The notes under the pieces were generated by a model. It was not told where the DNA came from. It did no database searches and saw only the letters and a program-made list of their open reading frames with translations. 64,000 bases of DNA from Actinomyces ruminis (GTDB lineage Bacteria > Actinomycetota > Actinomycetes > Actinomycetales > Actinomycetaceae), in NCBI RefSeq assembly GCF_002154335.2, contig NZ_MTPX02000040.1, forward strand, positions 1-64,000, read 5' to 3'. Made by a program: the position numbers and the translations under genes. Positions 20,856 to 31,142 of the stretch are shown in pieces; positions within the stretch are counted from its first letter, which is position 1; every line of letters begins with the position of its first letter.

Positions 20856-21002
20856 AGCGCCCTCCGTTCTCGAATCGGTACCGACTGGCTGAGAGCAGAA
20901 GCCGGTTGTGCAGGTGTTGTCCCAGTAAGCGTAATGGTCTGCCTCCACTCAGGCATTAGGCGAGAGTGTCGACTACCGGAACGCATCCTGATCCTGATGT
21001 CC

Positions 21003-21070
21003 TTGTCTGAACAGGAGCAACAGCCTACACTCCCAGGTGCGCGAAACGATGCGAAAACTGCCGAAATTCG
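21003..21070 (+). promoter_or_regulatory. Promoter and CGAAA repeats before the esterase
   Basis: TTGTCT, 17 bases, TACACT (21003-21031) make a good sigma-70-like promoter. Just downstream are three direct copies of the same block at ten-base intervals: GCGAAA at 21041, GCGAAA at 21051 and CCGAAA at 21061. The half-site resembles those before the xylanase and the two xylan importers, so this is a candidate LacI-type operator region. Confidence 0.5.
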
Positions 21071-21121
21071 ACTGCGTTGGGCGTAGACGGCAGGTGCGTC
21101 ACGTCATGGAGGACAGTTCAC

Positions 21122-22108
21122 ATGGCTACTTTGCCCCTACAGCTGGGCCCGCTACCCCCGGTGACCGTGTCGGAACCGGAGGACTTTGATGACTTCTGGG
21201 AGCGAACGCTGAGCCAGGCCCGCAGCTATGACCCTGCGGCCGTGCGAGTTGAGCGTACGCCCGTCGCTCAACCGCTCTCCGAAGTTCGCTATTGGGACTT
21301 CTCCTTTACTGGATTCGGCGGTCAGCGAGTTCGGGCCTGGTTGTCCAGACCGGCCAGCCGCGAAGGCGAGGTGCTGCCCTGTGTGATTCAGATCCCGGGT
21401 TACGGCCGGGGGCGCGGGCTGCCGGGAGAGAATCCATACGTAGCTGCTGCTGGCGTGGCTCACCTGCTGCTTGACGTGCGTGGGCAGGGGCTCGGATATG
21501 GAAGTGGGGGAGACACGCCCGATCTTGATGCGGGCGTTCCAGAGGCGCCGGGCGTGCTCACCCGCGGCATTACCTCACCTGAGACATATTACTACCGCCG
21601 CTTGATTACGGACGCGGTGCGCGCCGTGGATGCCATGCGGGAGCAGCCAGACATCGATGCCGGCAACATCATCGTGATGGGTAACTCGCAGGGCGGCGCC
21701 ATCGCCCTCGCAGTCGCGGGGCTGGTTCCTAACTTGCGTGGAGTCACCGTGTCCGTTCCCTTCCTGTGCGATGTGCCCGCCGTATACCAGATCGCGCAGG
21801 GAGAACCGTACGCGGAACTGACGCGCTACTTAGCGGTGCGTCGCACCGGCCGCGACGCCGTCTTCCGCACACTGTCCTATGTAGACGGCGTGAACCATGC
21901 TCGGCGTGCCCAGGCCCCGTCGCTGTGGGGTCTGGGCTTGCGTGACACCTGCTGTCCCACAGTCGGGGGGCAGCAGGCGCTTGCGGCGTATGGGGGACCG
22001 GCTGAAGTTGAGATCTATCCCGACAACGGTCACGAGGGTGGCGAGTTCTACTACCTGCGCCGGCAACTCCAGTGGATTCGTGAGTGCTGTTCAGCTCCGA
22101 CCCTCTAA
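21122..22108 (+). CDS. CE7 acetyl xylan esterase / deacetylase
   Basis: Alpha/beta-hydrolase of 328 residues from the acetyl xylan esterase / cephalosporin-C deacetylase family. The nucleophile is Ser189 in GNSQGG. The RGQG oxyanion motif is present (LLLDVRGQGLGYG), as are the acid aspartate in LRDTCCP and the histidine in NGHEGGEF. There is no signal peptide, so it removes acetyl groups from short xylo-oligosaccharides after import. ATG 22122 in local reading corresponds to position 21122, with GGAGG upstream. A regulator is divergent and the aldouronate importer follows 209 bases later. The C-terminus is slightly longer than typical. Confidence 0.87.
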   Translation: MATLPLQLGPLPPVTVSEPEDFDDFWERTLSQARSYDPAAVRVERTPVAQPLSEVRYWDFSFTGFGGQRVRAWLSRPASREGEVLPCVIQIPGYGRGRGLPGENPYVAAAGVAHLLLDVRGQGLGYGSGGDTPDLDAGVPEAPGVLTRGITSPETYYYRRLITDAVRAVDAMREQPDIDAGNIIVMGNSQGGAIALAVAGLVPNLRGVTVSVPFLCDVPAVYQIAQGEPYAELTRYLAVRRTGRDAVFRTLSYVDGVNHARRAQAPSLWGLGLRDTCCPTVGGQQALAAYGGPAEVEIYPDNGHEGGEFYYLRRQLQWIRECCSAPTL

Positions 22109-22217
22109 AAGTTTCGCTGCCTGGCAATAATGGGCAACTGGCGCGCCACGTCCGTAGTAGCCCTAAAATGCGCGCAAATCTCGCATCCCAGATTTCAAAC
22201 ATGGAAAGACAAATGGC

Positions 22218-22285
22218 TTGACCTGATAGGGATGGGAGGCTACTCTGGGGCTGTCGCTGGCGAACGTCGATGCGAAAACGTTCGC
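22218..22285 (+). promoter_or_regulatory. Promoter with overlapping operator before the Lpl-type importer operon
   Basis: TTGACC, 17 bases, TACTCT (22218-22246) form a strong-looking promoter. About 14 bases later is an eight-base inverted repeat (22260-22267 with 22278-22285). Its right part also forms the tighter palindrome GCGAA-AACG-TTCGC (22272-22285). A repressor here would block transcription just after initiation. The half-site matches the operator before the second xylan importer (34497). Confidence 0.55.
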
Positions 22286-22317
22286 TAGATCGTCAAGTCA
22301 CAAGGAGGTGATGTGTC

Positions 22318-23334
22318 GTGGCGGAAGTGGTGGATGCAGAGTCGCCCTCGTTGCGGGCGGCGGGGCGACGTGCCCCCTCCATGCTTACGACTTCGGCCGT
22401 CAGCAAAAGACCCCGCAGACGTGCGGGACGATCCGGTAAGCGAAAGAGTAGTCGCAGGGGCGACTGGCAACTTTATACGCTCGTGGTCATCCCGGTGATC
22501 TGGTTCATCGTCTTTCGATACGCGCCCATGGTCGGCAATGTCATTGCCTTCCGCAGGTTCGTGCCGGGCGGATCCATGTACGGCGAGGAATGGGTCGGGC
22601 TGAAGTATGTCAAGATGTTCATCTCGGACCCCACCTTCTGGCGGGTGTTCCGCAATACGGTGATCATCGGTTTCTCAACCCTGCTGGTTTCATTCCCCGC
22701 GCCCATAATCTTGGCGCTGCTGCTCAATGAGGTGCGCCGAACTTGGTTCAAGAAGATCGTTCAGACCGTCTCCTACCTGCCGCACTTCCTATCGATGGTA
22801 ATCATTGCGGGGATCATCATGGAGGTCGTGGCGGTGGACGGTCCGATCAACAGTCTGATCACCGCCATGGGCGGCCAGGCGGTCAACTTCATCCAGACGG
22901 CCAAGGCTTTCGTGCCCATCTACGTCGTCTCCGATGTATGGCAGACCGTGGGCTGGGGAACGATCTTGTACCTCGCGGCGCTCACCACCATTGATGAGTC
23001 GTTGTACGAGGCCGCCCAGATTGACGGCGCCAACCGCTGGCAGCAGACCTGGCACATTACGCTGCCAGGCATCCGGCCTACCATCGTGACGCTGCTTATC
23101 CTCAATGTCGGTTCGTTCCTGGCGGTGGGCTTCGAGAAGATCCTGTTGATCTACAATCCACTCACCTACGAGACCGGCGATGTCATCTCCACCTATCTGT
23201 ACCGTGTGGGTCTGCAATCATCCAACTTCAGCTATGCGGCCGCTATCGGCCTGTTTGAGTCGCTGATCGGACTGATCATGGTCATGACCGCCAACTTCGC
23301 GTCGCGCAAGTTCGCCAAGACGAGTCTGTGGTGA
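22318..23334 (+). CDS. ABC transporter permease, LplB type (aldouronate-like uptake)
   Basis: Inner-membrane permease of 338 residues. A basic cytoplasmic N-terminus (about 60 residues) is followed by six hydrophobic spans. The EAA loop (EAAQIDGANRWQQTWHITLPGI) lies near residues 230-250, where it contacts the ATPase. LplB/YtcP-type permeases pair with LipO-type binding proteins in aldotetraouronate uptake. The GTG start follows AAGGAGGTGAT, an almost ideal ribosome site. First gene of the operon running to GH67 at 30893. No ATPase is encoded here; such systems often share an MsmK-like ATPase located elsewhere. Confidence 0.88.
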   Translation: MAEVVDAESPSLRAAGRRAPSMLTTSAVSKRPRRRAGRSGKRKSSRRGDWQLYTLVVIPVIWFIVFRYAPMVGNVIAFRRFVPGGSMYGEEWVGLKYVKMFISDPTFWRVFRNTVIIGFSTLLVSFPAPIILALLLNEVRRTWFKKIVQTVSYLPHFLSMVIIAGIIMEVVAVDGPINSLITAMGGQAVNFIQTAKAFVPIYVVSDVWQTVGWGTILYLAALTTIDESLYEAAQIDGANRWQQTWHITLPGIRPTIVTLLILNVGSFLAVGFEKILLIYNPLTYETGDVISTYLYRVGLQSSNFSYAAAIGLFESLIGLIMVMTANFASRKFAKTSLW

Positions 23335-23340
23335 TCGGAT

Positions 23341-24228
23341 ATGCCTGTTCAAAACGTCAAGTATGACTCGCGCAGCTATCGGGTCTTCCGTCTGCTTAAC
23401 ACGCTCATCCTTCTGGGCGTCATCTTCGTGACGCTGTTCCCCTTCCTGAACGTCGTGGCTAAGTCCTTCTCCAGCGAGGCCGCCATCTCCGCCGGCGAGG
23501 TGAATCTCATTCCCAAGGGATTCAACGTCACCACCTATAAGGTAGTGCTGTCGGACTCGGCCTTCTGGACTGGCTACCGGAACACCATCGTGTATACGGT
23601 CGTCGCCACCTTCATCTCGCTGGTCTTCACCACCGCATTCGCCTACGTGCTGTCGAAGAAGGACTTGAAGGGCCGCAATGCGCTGGTCGGCTTCGCCGTG
23701 TTCACCATGTTCTTCAACGGCGGCCTGATCCCGAACTACATCCTGATCACCAACCTGGGCATGAAGAACACGATCTGGGCGGTGGTGCTGCCCAATGCGA
23801 TCAACGTGTTCAACCTGCTGGTCATGAAGTCCTTCTTTGAGGGGCTGCCGCATGAGCTTGAAGAGGCCGGCGAACTCGACGGCCTGGGGACCTACGGGAT
23901 CCTCTTCCGCATCGTGCTGCCGCTGTCAAAGGCGATCATCGCCACCATGCTCCTCTTCTACGCCGTAGCCAATTGGAACGCCTGGTTCGGGGCATTTTTG
24001 TACTTCGACGATAAGAACCTGTTCCCGGTAACCATCTACCTGCGAAACATGCTGGCGGGAGTGACTACCTCCGACTCCCTCGGAGGAGGAACCGCCGACC
24101 AGACCCAGATCTCCTCCAACCTCAGATCGGTGACCATGGTGCTCACCTCAGTGCCGATCCTTTGCGTCTACCCCTTTGTCCAGAAGTACTTCGTCACCGG
24201 GGTCACCCTCGGCTCTGTGAAGGGCTGA
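23341..24228 (+). CDS. ABC transporter permease, LplC type
   Basis: Second permease of the importer, 295 residues, six membrane spans. It has the LplC/YesQ-type opening (FRLLNTLILLGVIFVTLFPFLNVVAKSFS), the periplasmic stretch with NLIPKGFNVTTYK, and the EAA loop ELEEAGELDGLGTYGILFRIVLP near 175-197. It starts six bases after the previous gene and is surely co-transcribed. The C-terminal PILCVYPFVQKYFVTGVTLGSVKG is typical of the family. Specificity for aldouronic acids is inferred from GH67 in the same operon. Confidence 0.88.
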   Translation: MPVQNVKYDSRSYRVFRLLNTLILLGVIFVTLFPFLNVVAKSFSSEAAISAGEVNLIPKGFNVTTYKVVLSDSAFWTGYRNTIVYTVVATFISLVFTTAFAYVLSKKDLKGRNALVGFAVFTMFFNGGLIPNYILITNLGMKNTIWAVVLPNAINVFNLLVMKSFFEGLPHELEEAGELDGLGTYGILFRIVLPLSKAIIATMLLFYAVANWNAWFGAFLYFDDKNLFPVTIYLRNMLAGVTTSDSLGGGTADQTQISSNLRSVTMVLTSVPILCVYPFVQKYFVTGVTLGSVKG

Positions 24229-24362
24229 TCAAGGCCGATACGGCAGCACGCGGCCGGTGGCGGACGCCCGTCGCAGACCCCATAACCCGCCCATCCGTAC
24301 TCCTCCCAACTCATCCATCACCAGGCCGGTCACGGCCAATACCACTAGAAAGGCATTCGACG

Positions 24363-26026
24363 ATGCGCCCTAATTTCCTTTCCCGCCCCATAACTCGCCG
24401 GCGGGCCGGAGCCCTGTTGTTCAGTACCGCGGCAGCCGCCGCACTGGCCGCCTGTGGCTCGGGATCCGATTCCGGCGAGACGGCCGAGGGTGTCACCAAT
24501 ACGGCCGCCGCCATGGAGGACTTCGCCGCGGACACCAGCTTCAAGGCCAGTCAGCCGCTCACCTTCAGCTGCTTGTTCTCGGACCATCCCAACTATCCCT
24601 ACAAGGCCGATTGGATGCTGCTGGAGGAGATCACCAAGCGCACCAATGTCACACTCGACATGACGATCGTGCCGATGTCCGACTATGAGCAGAAGCGCTC
24701 TCTACTGATCTCCTCCGGCGACGCCCCTACATCATCCCCAAGACCTATCCAGGGCAGGAGTCTTCGTTCGTATCATCCGGTGCGATCCTGGCGGTGTCGG
24801 ACTACTTCGACCTCATGCCCAACTTCCAGAAGAAGGTTAAAGAGTGGGAGATGGATGAAGAACTCGACACCCTGCGTCAGGCCGACGGTTCTATCTACGT
24901 TCTGCCCGGTCTGCACGAGGAGATCTGGCCCGACTACACCTTCGAGATCCGCAAGGACCTCCTCGACGAGCAGGGACTGGACCTGCCCACCACGTGGGAG
25001 GAGCTGCAGGACGTCATTGCCAAGGTGCAGGAACGCCACCCGGACATGAAGGGTATTTCCGACCGATTCGAGGGTCTTAGCATGCTCAACCTTGCAGCGG
25101 TCTCCTATGGCACCCAGTCCGGCGGCTCCTGGGGCATGACCACCATGGCCGAATGGGATGAGGACTCAGACTCGTTCATCTTCTGCGGCACCTCCGACAA
25201 CTACAAGGCGATGGTCACCATGCTCCGCGGCATGGTTGATGCCGGTGTACTCGATCCGGACTCCTTCACCCAAGATGAGGACACGGCCGTCAACACCTTC
25301 ACCACGGGCAAGTCGATCGCCATCGGCACGAACTCCCAGTACGACGTCACCTACGAGACCACCATGAAGGAGACGCTTGGCGAGGGCAACTTCGAGGTCG
25401 TCAAGATCCTCCAGCCGGCCGGCCCCGCCGGTGCGCTGATCGGCGGGACCCGACTTGAGAATGGCATTATGATCTCCGCAAAGGCGGCCGATGACCCGAA
25501 TTTCGTGGCCATGATGCAGTTCATCGACTGGCTGTGGTACTCCGACGAGGGAGAGGAATTCGCTAAGTGGGGCGTGGAGGGAACCACCTATAACAAGGAC
25601 GCCGACGGCACACGCACGCTGGTGGATGACATCAACTACAACGGGCTGAATCCGGCCGGCGACAAGGACCTGCGCGTCGAGTACGGTTTCTCCGGCGGTG
25701 TTTTCGCCTACGGTGGCACCACCGAGCTGCTCCACTCGATGATGCTGGACAAGGAACTTGCCTGGCAGGAGGAGATGGCAGCCACCCATACGCAGAAGGA
25801 GATTGACCCGCCGGCGCCGTTGGATGAGACCCAGCGCGAGCAGGCGACCCTCCTGCTCACCCCGCTGCAGGACTACGTCATGCAGGAGACGCTGAAGTTC
25901 ATCACTGGGCAGCGCGATCTGTCCGAGTGGGACACCTATGTCACTGAATGCGAGGCCAAGGGCGTGTCCTCCTACATGGAGATCCTCAACGCAGCCCGAG
26001 CCACCTACGTGGAGAACAATGGCTGA
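24363..26026 (+). CDS. Extracellular substrate-binding lipoprotein, LipO type (frameshifted)
   Basis: About 554 residues when repaired, the long form typical of Lpl-type binding proteins. The signal has an arginine cluster (RPITRRRAGALLF) and the lipobox LAAC near residue 31. The mature part begins with a Gly/Ser-rich stretch. The frame breaks at about 24727 within SSGDAP; one added C gives GDAPYIIPKTYPGQE and continues into AVSDYFDLMPNFQKK. The rest is intact, with the aromatic-rich ligand cleft and a C-terminal SYMEILNAARATY. It overlaps the next gene by eight bases. Probable ligand: aldouronic acid or xylo-oligosaccharide. Confidence 0.85.
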
Positions 26027-26810
26027 CCGCTACCCGAGTGCGGGCGCCCCACGGTGGGGCGCCCGCACCACCCCACCGACTGCGTCGCCCAGCGGAGATG
26101 ACGACGCCGTGCAGGCTCCCGCCCCCGACGTCTATGCCGACTCTCTGCTGGTCCGGACTAGCGCGATCATCTACCAGGCGGCCGCTCTCGGAGTGGGTTC
26201 GCTGCCGCTGGTCATTCCAGCGGCTGCAAGCATGTTCATCCTCGATGGCACCTCGGCCTGGTCGCTGCTGGTGCTGGCGTCGACCTGGGCGTTGGCGCTC
26301 ACTGCCTTGCCCGCCGTCGTCTACGCCGTTACCCGACCGGGTTGGACCTACGATCCCTCGGCGCGTCGCCGCATCGCCGCGCTGTGGCGCGGATGGACAG
26401 GGTCAATCGCCCAGTTCGGCCCCATCGCCGCGTTCGTCGTGATGCTCGTACTGGGACTTGCCGGATCGGCGGCCGGGATCACCGGGGGGATGCGTGGCGC
26501 TCTCCTGAGCTTCCTCGCCGTGCTCGGTCTGGTAGTAGGGCGAGCGGGCACGATTGTCGGCCTATTCAACTTCAAGACTGCTGATCTGCTCGTGCTGACC
26601 GCCGTGATGACCATTCGCGATGCCGCTGGGACTCTTCTCCTCGCGGGCATTGGTGCTGCCGGCCTGCTCATCGCGTTGCACGCTCCCGCCACTCTGATGC
26701 TCTTCTGGGTGCCGCTGTGCGCTCTGACGGCGCCCGCCACGCGCGGACAGCGACGCATACTCACCGAACAGTTCACTTGTCCCCGCACGCACACTCCGCC
26801 GGAGGCATGA
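26019..26810 (+). CDS. DUF624/YesL-like membrane protein
   Basis: A 263-residue integral membrane protein with about five or six hydrophobic segments. DUF624 (YesL) proteins accompany Lpl-type oligosaccharide importers in many Gram-positives, but their molecular role is not known. The first 45 residues are proline- and alanine-rich and probably cytoplasmic. The family-like features are the first long span with LPLVIPAAASMFI, the mid-protein WRGWTGSIAQFGPIAAF and FNFKTADLLVLTAVM. The ATG lies inside the end of the preceding gene, and the next gene starts immediately after its stop, so translation is tightly coupled. Confidence 0.65.
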   Translation: MADRYPSAGAPRWGARTTPPTASPSGDDDAVQAPAPDVYADSLLVRTSAIIYQAAALGVGSLPLVIPAAASMFILDGTSAWSLLVLASTWALALTALPAVVYAVTRPGWTYDPSARRRIAALWRGWTGSIAQFGPIAAFVVMLVLGLAGSAAGITGGMRGALLSFLAVLGLVVGRAGTIVGLFNFKTADLLVLTAVMTIRDAAGTLLLAGIGAAGLLIALHAPATLMLFWVPLCALTAPATRGQRRILTEQFTCPRTHTPPEA

Positions 26811-28802
26811 ATGCACTTACCCGGGCACATCCTGCACGGTGGTGACTACAACCCCGAGCAGTGGGACGACGCCGCCATCGATTCCGACCTGGAGGCGCTG
26901 GCCGCGGCCGGTATCAACACGCTCACCCTCAACGTCTTCGGCTGGGCGGGCCTGCAACCGGGCCCTGATCGCTTCGAATGGGATCGGCTCGACTCGCTCA
27001 TGGACCGTGTCCACACGCGCGGATTCGGCGTCATCCTGGCCACTCCGACGGCGGCCCTGCCTCCGTGGCTGGCGGCGGCCGAGCCGACCACCATGCGCGT
27101 CGACTTCGAGGGGCGGCGTCACGGCTATGGCCAGCGGCATCACTTCTGCCCCACCTCGTCGGTGTTCCGCGCGTACTCCGGGAGTATCGCCGAGGCCTTG
27201 GCGCAGCGCTATCACCTACATCCGGCATTGCTCGCCTGGCACATCGGCAACGAGTACGGCGGTGCCTGCTACTGCGACCACTGCACGGTCGGATTCCGCC
27301 GTTGGCTGCTGCAGGCGCACGGCGGGCTGGACGAGCTCAACCGCGACTGGTGCACGCAGATCTGGTCACACCGCTTCACCGACATCGACCAGATTCCCGC
27401 TCCGAGTGCGCTTACCGAGCACTGGGGCGGCCCCTACCGCAGCGGCTTCCCGATCATCACGCTGGAGTACAAGCGGTATATGACCGAGCAGTTCGCCGCC
27501 TGTATGGAGGCGGAGATCCACCAGGTGCGCCGGTTCGATGTCGAGCACCCCGTGACCACCAATCTAATGGGCGCCTACGAGCACCTGGACTACTTCCGCT
27601 TCGCCCGGGAGCTCGACGTCGTCGCCTGGGACAACTACCCGCGCACCGACCGCGCCTGGCCGGAAATGGCCTTCAACCACTCGCTCATGCGCGCCGTCGG
27701 CCGCGGCAAGCCACTGTGGCTGATGGAGCAGGCGCCCGTGGCCACCACCTGCCGTGACGTCAACCCCACCCGACCTCCGGGGGTGCTACGCCGCTGGAGC
27801 CTGCAGGCCCTCGCGCAGGGCTCCGACACGGTGCTCCACTTCCAAATGCGCACCGCCCCGGCGGGCTCGGAGATGTGGTTCGGAGGAGTCCTGGACCATC
27901 GCGGCCGCACCGACACCCGCACATACCGTGAAGTCGCCGCACTAGGACGAGAGCTGACCCGACTCGACGACCTCGTGGGCAGCCGCGTCCGGGCGCGGGC
28001 CGCAGTCCTCATGGACTGGGACTCCTGGTGGTACGGCCGAGTAGTCGACGGCTTCTCCGACCACTGGGACCTGGTCTCGCAGGCCCAGGGATGGCACGAG
28101 GCGCTGGCCCGCTACCTGGGCGGGGTGGACATCACCGATGGAAGGGACGACCTGTCCCGGTACGAGATCATCATTGCTCCCAGCCTGTACCTGGCACACG
28201 ACGACGTCATCGACGCCCTGCGGCGGTACGTGGCCGCCGGCGGCACACTCGTGGCCGGGCCCATGTCCTTCGCGACTGCCGCCACCGGCCGCGTCCTGAT
28301 CGACGAGCGTGTGGACGCACTGCTTGGCTGCCAGATCGAGGAGCGCGATGCCCGCGAGCCCGACGACGGCGTCGAACTGGTCCTTCCCGACGCCACCACC
28401 GATACCGCCCACCATCTATTTGAGATTCTGCGTCCCACCGGCGGGCGGGTGATCGGAACCTGGGAGTCCGGCTGGTTCGCGGGCGGCGCCGCCATTATCC
28501 GCAACGAGTTCGGTGAAGGCACCGTGGTCCGCCTCGGCGCATTGCTCAGCGAGGCTGGGCGCCGCCGTTTAGTCGCTTCGCTGATCGAACCTTCCCCGGG
28601 CCACCCGCTCGCCGAGGAACTGGAACACACCAGCCGTAGTGGCACCCGCGGCACCTTCGACATCGTGCTGAACCACGGTCAGGTGCCGCTGGACTGGACC
28701 CCAGCCGGAGACGCCACAGACATGCTTACCGGGTCGCGGGTATACGCGGGCGCACCGGTGACCATCCCGGCCGGAGGCGCATGCGTGCTGAGACGCGCTT
28801 GA
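26811..28802 (+). CDS. GH42 beta-galactosidase-like enzyme
   Basis: Glycoside hydrolase family 42 protein of 663 residues with no signal peptide. The barrel opens with HGGDYNPEQWDDAAID. The acid/base is Glu148 (WHIGNEYGG), the nucleophile Glu306 (LWLMEQAP), and a CYCDHC cysteine cluster follows the acid/base as in zinc-binding GH42 enzymes. The trimerisation and C-terminal beta domains are present. GH42 members cleave beta-galactosides or alpha-L-arabinopyranosides. In this xylan-directed operon, removal of a side-chain sugar from imported oligosaccharides is plausible. ATG directly abuts the previous stop. Confidence 0.88.
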   Translation: MHLPGHILHGGDYNPEQWDDAAIDSDLEALAAAGINTLTLNVFGWAGLQPGPDRFEWDRLDSLMDRVHTRGFGVILATPTAALPPWLAAAEPTTMRVDFEGRRHGYGQRHHFCPTSSVFRAYSGSIAEALAQRYHLHPALLAWHIGNEYGGACYCDHCTVGFRRWLLQAHGGLDELNRDWCTQIWSHRFTDIDQIPAPSALTEHWGGPYRSGFPIITLEYKRYMTEQFAACMEAEIHQVRRFDVEHPVTTNLMGAYEHLDYFRFARELDVVAWDNYPRTDRAWPEMAFNHSLMRAVGRGKPLWLMEQAPVATTCRDVNPTRPPGVLRRWSLQALAQGSDTVLHFQMRTAPAGSEMWFGGVLDHRGRTDTRTYREVAALGRELTRLDDLVGSRVRARAAVLMDWDSWWYGRVVDGFSDHWDLVSQAQGWHEALARYLGGVDITDGRDDLSRYEIIIAPSLYLAHDDVIDALRRYVAAGGTLVAGPMSFATAATGRVLIDERVDALLGCQIEERDAREPDDGVELVLPDATTDTAHHLFEILRPTGGRVIGTWESGWFAGGAAIIRNEFGEGTVVRLGALLSEAGRRRLVASLIEPSPGHPLAEELEHTSRSGTRGTFDIVLNHGQVPLDWTPAGDATDMLTGSRVYAGAPVTIPAGGACVLRRA

Positions 28803-28860
28803 TTGTTGACGAACGTTGCGTCCTCCGAGACGTCCAGAACCCTTAACCAGGAGATCCCAC

Positions 28861-30893
28861 ATGACCTCGACAGCCCCGTTCACCACGAGTTCTCCCATGT
28901 GGCTCGAACCGGCTACCAAACCCTGGCTCGCCAGTTACACGCCTCGACCGCTGGGCGAGGAACCCCTGGTCGTGCGAGCGGCGGAGGATTGGCTGCGGCT
29001 GGCCGCAGACGCTCCCGCCGCTTCCGATGCCGCAGACCTGTTCATCGCCACCGTCGACCAGCTGGATCGGCTCCCGCTCCCGCTGCGTCGGCCAGCGCAC
29101 GCCGCCGTGGCCGACGCTCCCCCCGGACCCGAGGGGTACACCATCGTCCGCGATGCAACAGGCGGCCTCGCCGTTGTCGGTGCCGACGGAGCCGGTGCCC
29201 TGTACGGGGTGCTACGGCTGCTCGTACTCGGCCCCGAGGCCATGCTGGCGGGGCGGGATGCGGCGACCAGTACTCCTGACCTGGCGCTGCGCATGCTCGA
29301 CCACTGGGACAACCTCGTAGCGCATCCAGTCATGGGCACCGTCGAACGCGGGTACGCGGGCGACTCGGTGTTCTTTCAGGCTGGCGGCCTGGCACCCGAT
29401 GCGGAGCGAATCGACGACTATGCGCTGCTATTGGCGTCCATAGGCGTCAACGCCGTGTGCCTGAACAACGTCAACGTTCACGCCACCGAGGCGACCCTGC
29501 TCACCGAGCGCCTCGACCTGGTGCAGACCATCGCCGATATACTCCGCCGTCGCCATGTCACCACCTTCATCGCCGTCGACTTCGCCGCCCCCATGACCCT
29601 GGGAGCCTGGATACCTGCGACCCATTGGACGAGCGTGTACGGCACTGGTGGCAGGAAACCACCGGGCACGTATACAGCGCCGTGCCCGACCTGGGCGGGT
29701 ACGTGGTCAAGGCCGATTCCGAGGGACGCCCGGGTCCCTTCAACTACGGGCGTGATCATGCCGACGGCGCCAATATGCTGGCAGAAGTGCTCGCGCCTCA
29801 CGGAGGGGTGGTCATGTGGCGCTGCTTCGTGTACAACCACCGGCAGGACTGGCGCGACCGCACCCTGGACCGGGCCCGGGCGGCCTACGACCACTTCATG
29901 CCCCTGGACGGAAGCTTCGCCGATAATGTCCTGCTGCAGATCAAGAACGGCCCACTCGACTTTCAGGTGCGCGAACCGGTCTCGCCACTGCTGCTCGGTC
30001 TCAGACACACCAGGGCCGCTCTAGAACTGCAGATAGCTCAGGAGTACACCGGGCACCAGTGGGACACCTATTTCCTGCCCACTGCCTGGAGAGAAGTGCT
30101 GGATCTGGACGTCGCCGGTGACGGTGGTACAGACCTGGGCCAGGACCTGGCGGGGCGATCCGGTTCGGCGATCGTTGCCGTCGCCGGGGTGGGGCGGGAC
30201 TGGAACTGGACCGGCAACACCTTCTCCCAGGCCAACCTCTACGGCTACGGACGGCTGGCGTGGGACCTGCATACTGACCCGGCATGCATCGCTCGGGATT
30301 GGGCTGCCGCCTCCTTCGCCGGAGACGCAGCGCTGCATGACGCATTGGTACGGATCCTGCTGAACTCACGGGAGGCGTACGAGAATTACACCGCCCCCCT
30401 CGGCGTCGGCTTCATGGTGACTCCCGGCAGCCACTACGGCCCCAGCGTCGATGGCTATGAGTATTCCCCGTGGGGCACCTACCACTTCGCCGACCGCGAT
30501 GGCGTCGGTGTTGACCGCACGCCCACGGGTTCGGGCTACACCGAGCAGTACCCGCCGGCGCTCGCGGCCCGCTACCGGTCACTGGAGGATTGTCCGGAGC
30601 GGCTGCTGCTCTTCTTCCACCACCTGCGCTACGACCAGGTGCTGCCGCACTCGGGGGTGACGCTGATACAGCGGATCTATGACACCCACTTCCAAGGAGT
30701 CGAGCAGGTGCGCGCCATGCGACGGGACTGGGAGACGGTGCGGGAACAAGTGCCCGAGGCCATCCGCGCGGACGTCGACCGCCGCTGGCAGGTCCAGGAG
30801 TGCAACGCCGTCGAGTGGCGGGATCAGGTATGCACCTACTTCCTGCGCCATAGCGGGATTCCAGATGCCGCTGGGCGCACGATCTTCCCGTAA
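28861..30893 (+). CDS. GH67 alpha-glucuronidase (frameshifted)
   Basis: Removes 4-O-methyl-glucuronate or glucuronate from the non-reducing end of imported aldouronic acids; intracellular, no signal peptide. About 677 residues when repaired, the normal GH67 length. Markers: YGVLRLLVLG with RMLDHWDN in the N-terminal half; KADSEGRPGPFNYGRDHADGAN, which holds the general acid; MWRCFVYNHRQDWRDR; and IKNGPLDFQVREPVSPLL, with the catalytic carboxylates. The frame breaks at about 29603; one added G restores PMTLGSLDTCDPLDERVRHWW. It is the last gene of the importer operon and supplies glucuronate to UxaC. Strong assignment despite the break. Confidence 0.93.
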
Positions 30894-30935
30894 AGACGCG
30901 ATGGGGAACAACAGGCCGTCACTCAGGCATTCGTA

Positions 30936-30983
30936 GCGAAACACAACGAAACCATTGCTGTCGTATTTCGGCTTGTGTAGTGT
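30936..30983 (+). promoter_or_regulatory. Promoter and CGAAA half-sites before the xylanase
   Basis: GCGAAA (30936) and ACGAAA (30946) lie ten bases apart upstream of a TTGCTG-N17-TAGTGT promoter (30955-30983). An inverted TTTCG copy falls between the -35 and -10 boxes. The layout echoes that before the esterase and suggests co-regulation of the xylan genes. Confidence 0.45.
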
Positions 30984-31142
30984 CATGTCTGCGGGCCAGC
31001 GTCGGCCGGCATCCTTCCTAGCCATCCTCCCTGCCCGGAGTGTCATACGCGCGGGCCCATGTCGGTTCGTACCACCACATGGGGTCAAGGCCGCGTTGTC
31101 TTCATTCGTCCGTGCAGAGAGGCCAACAGCAAAGGCAAGCGC

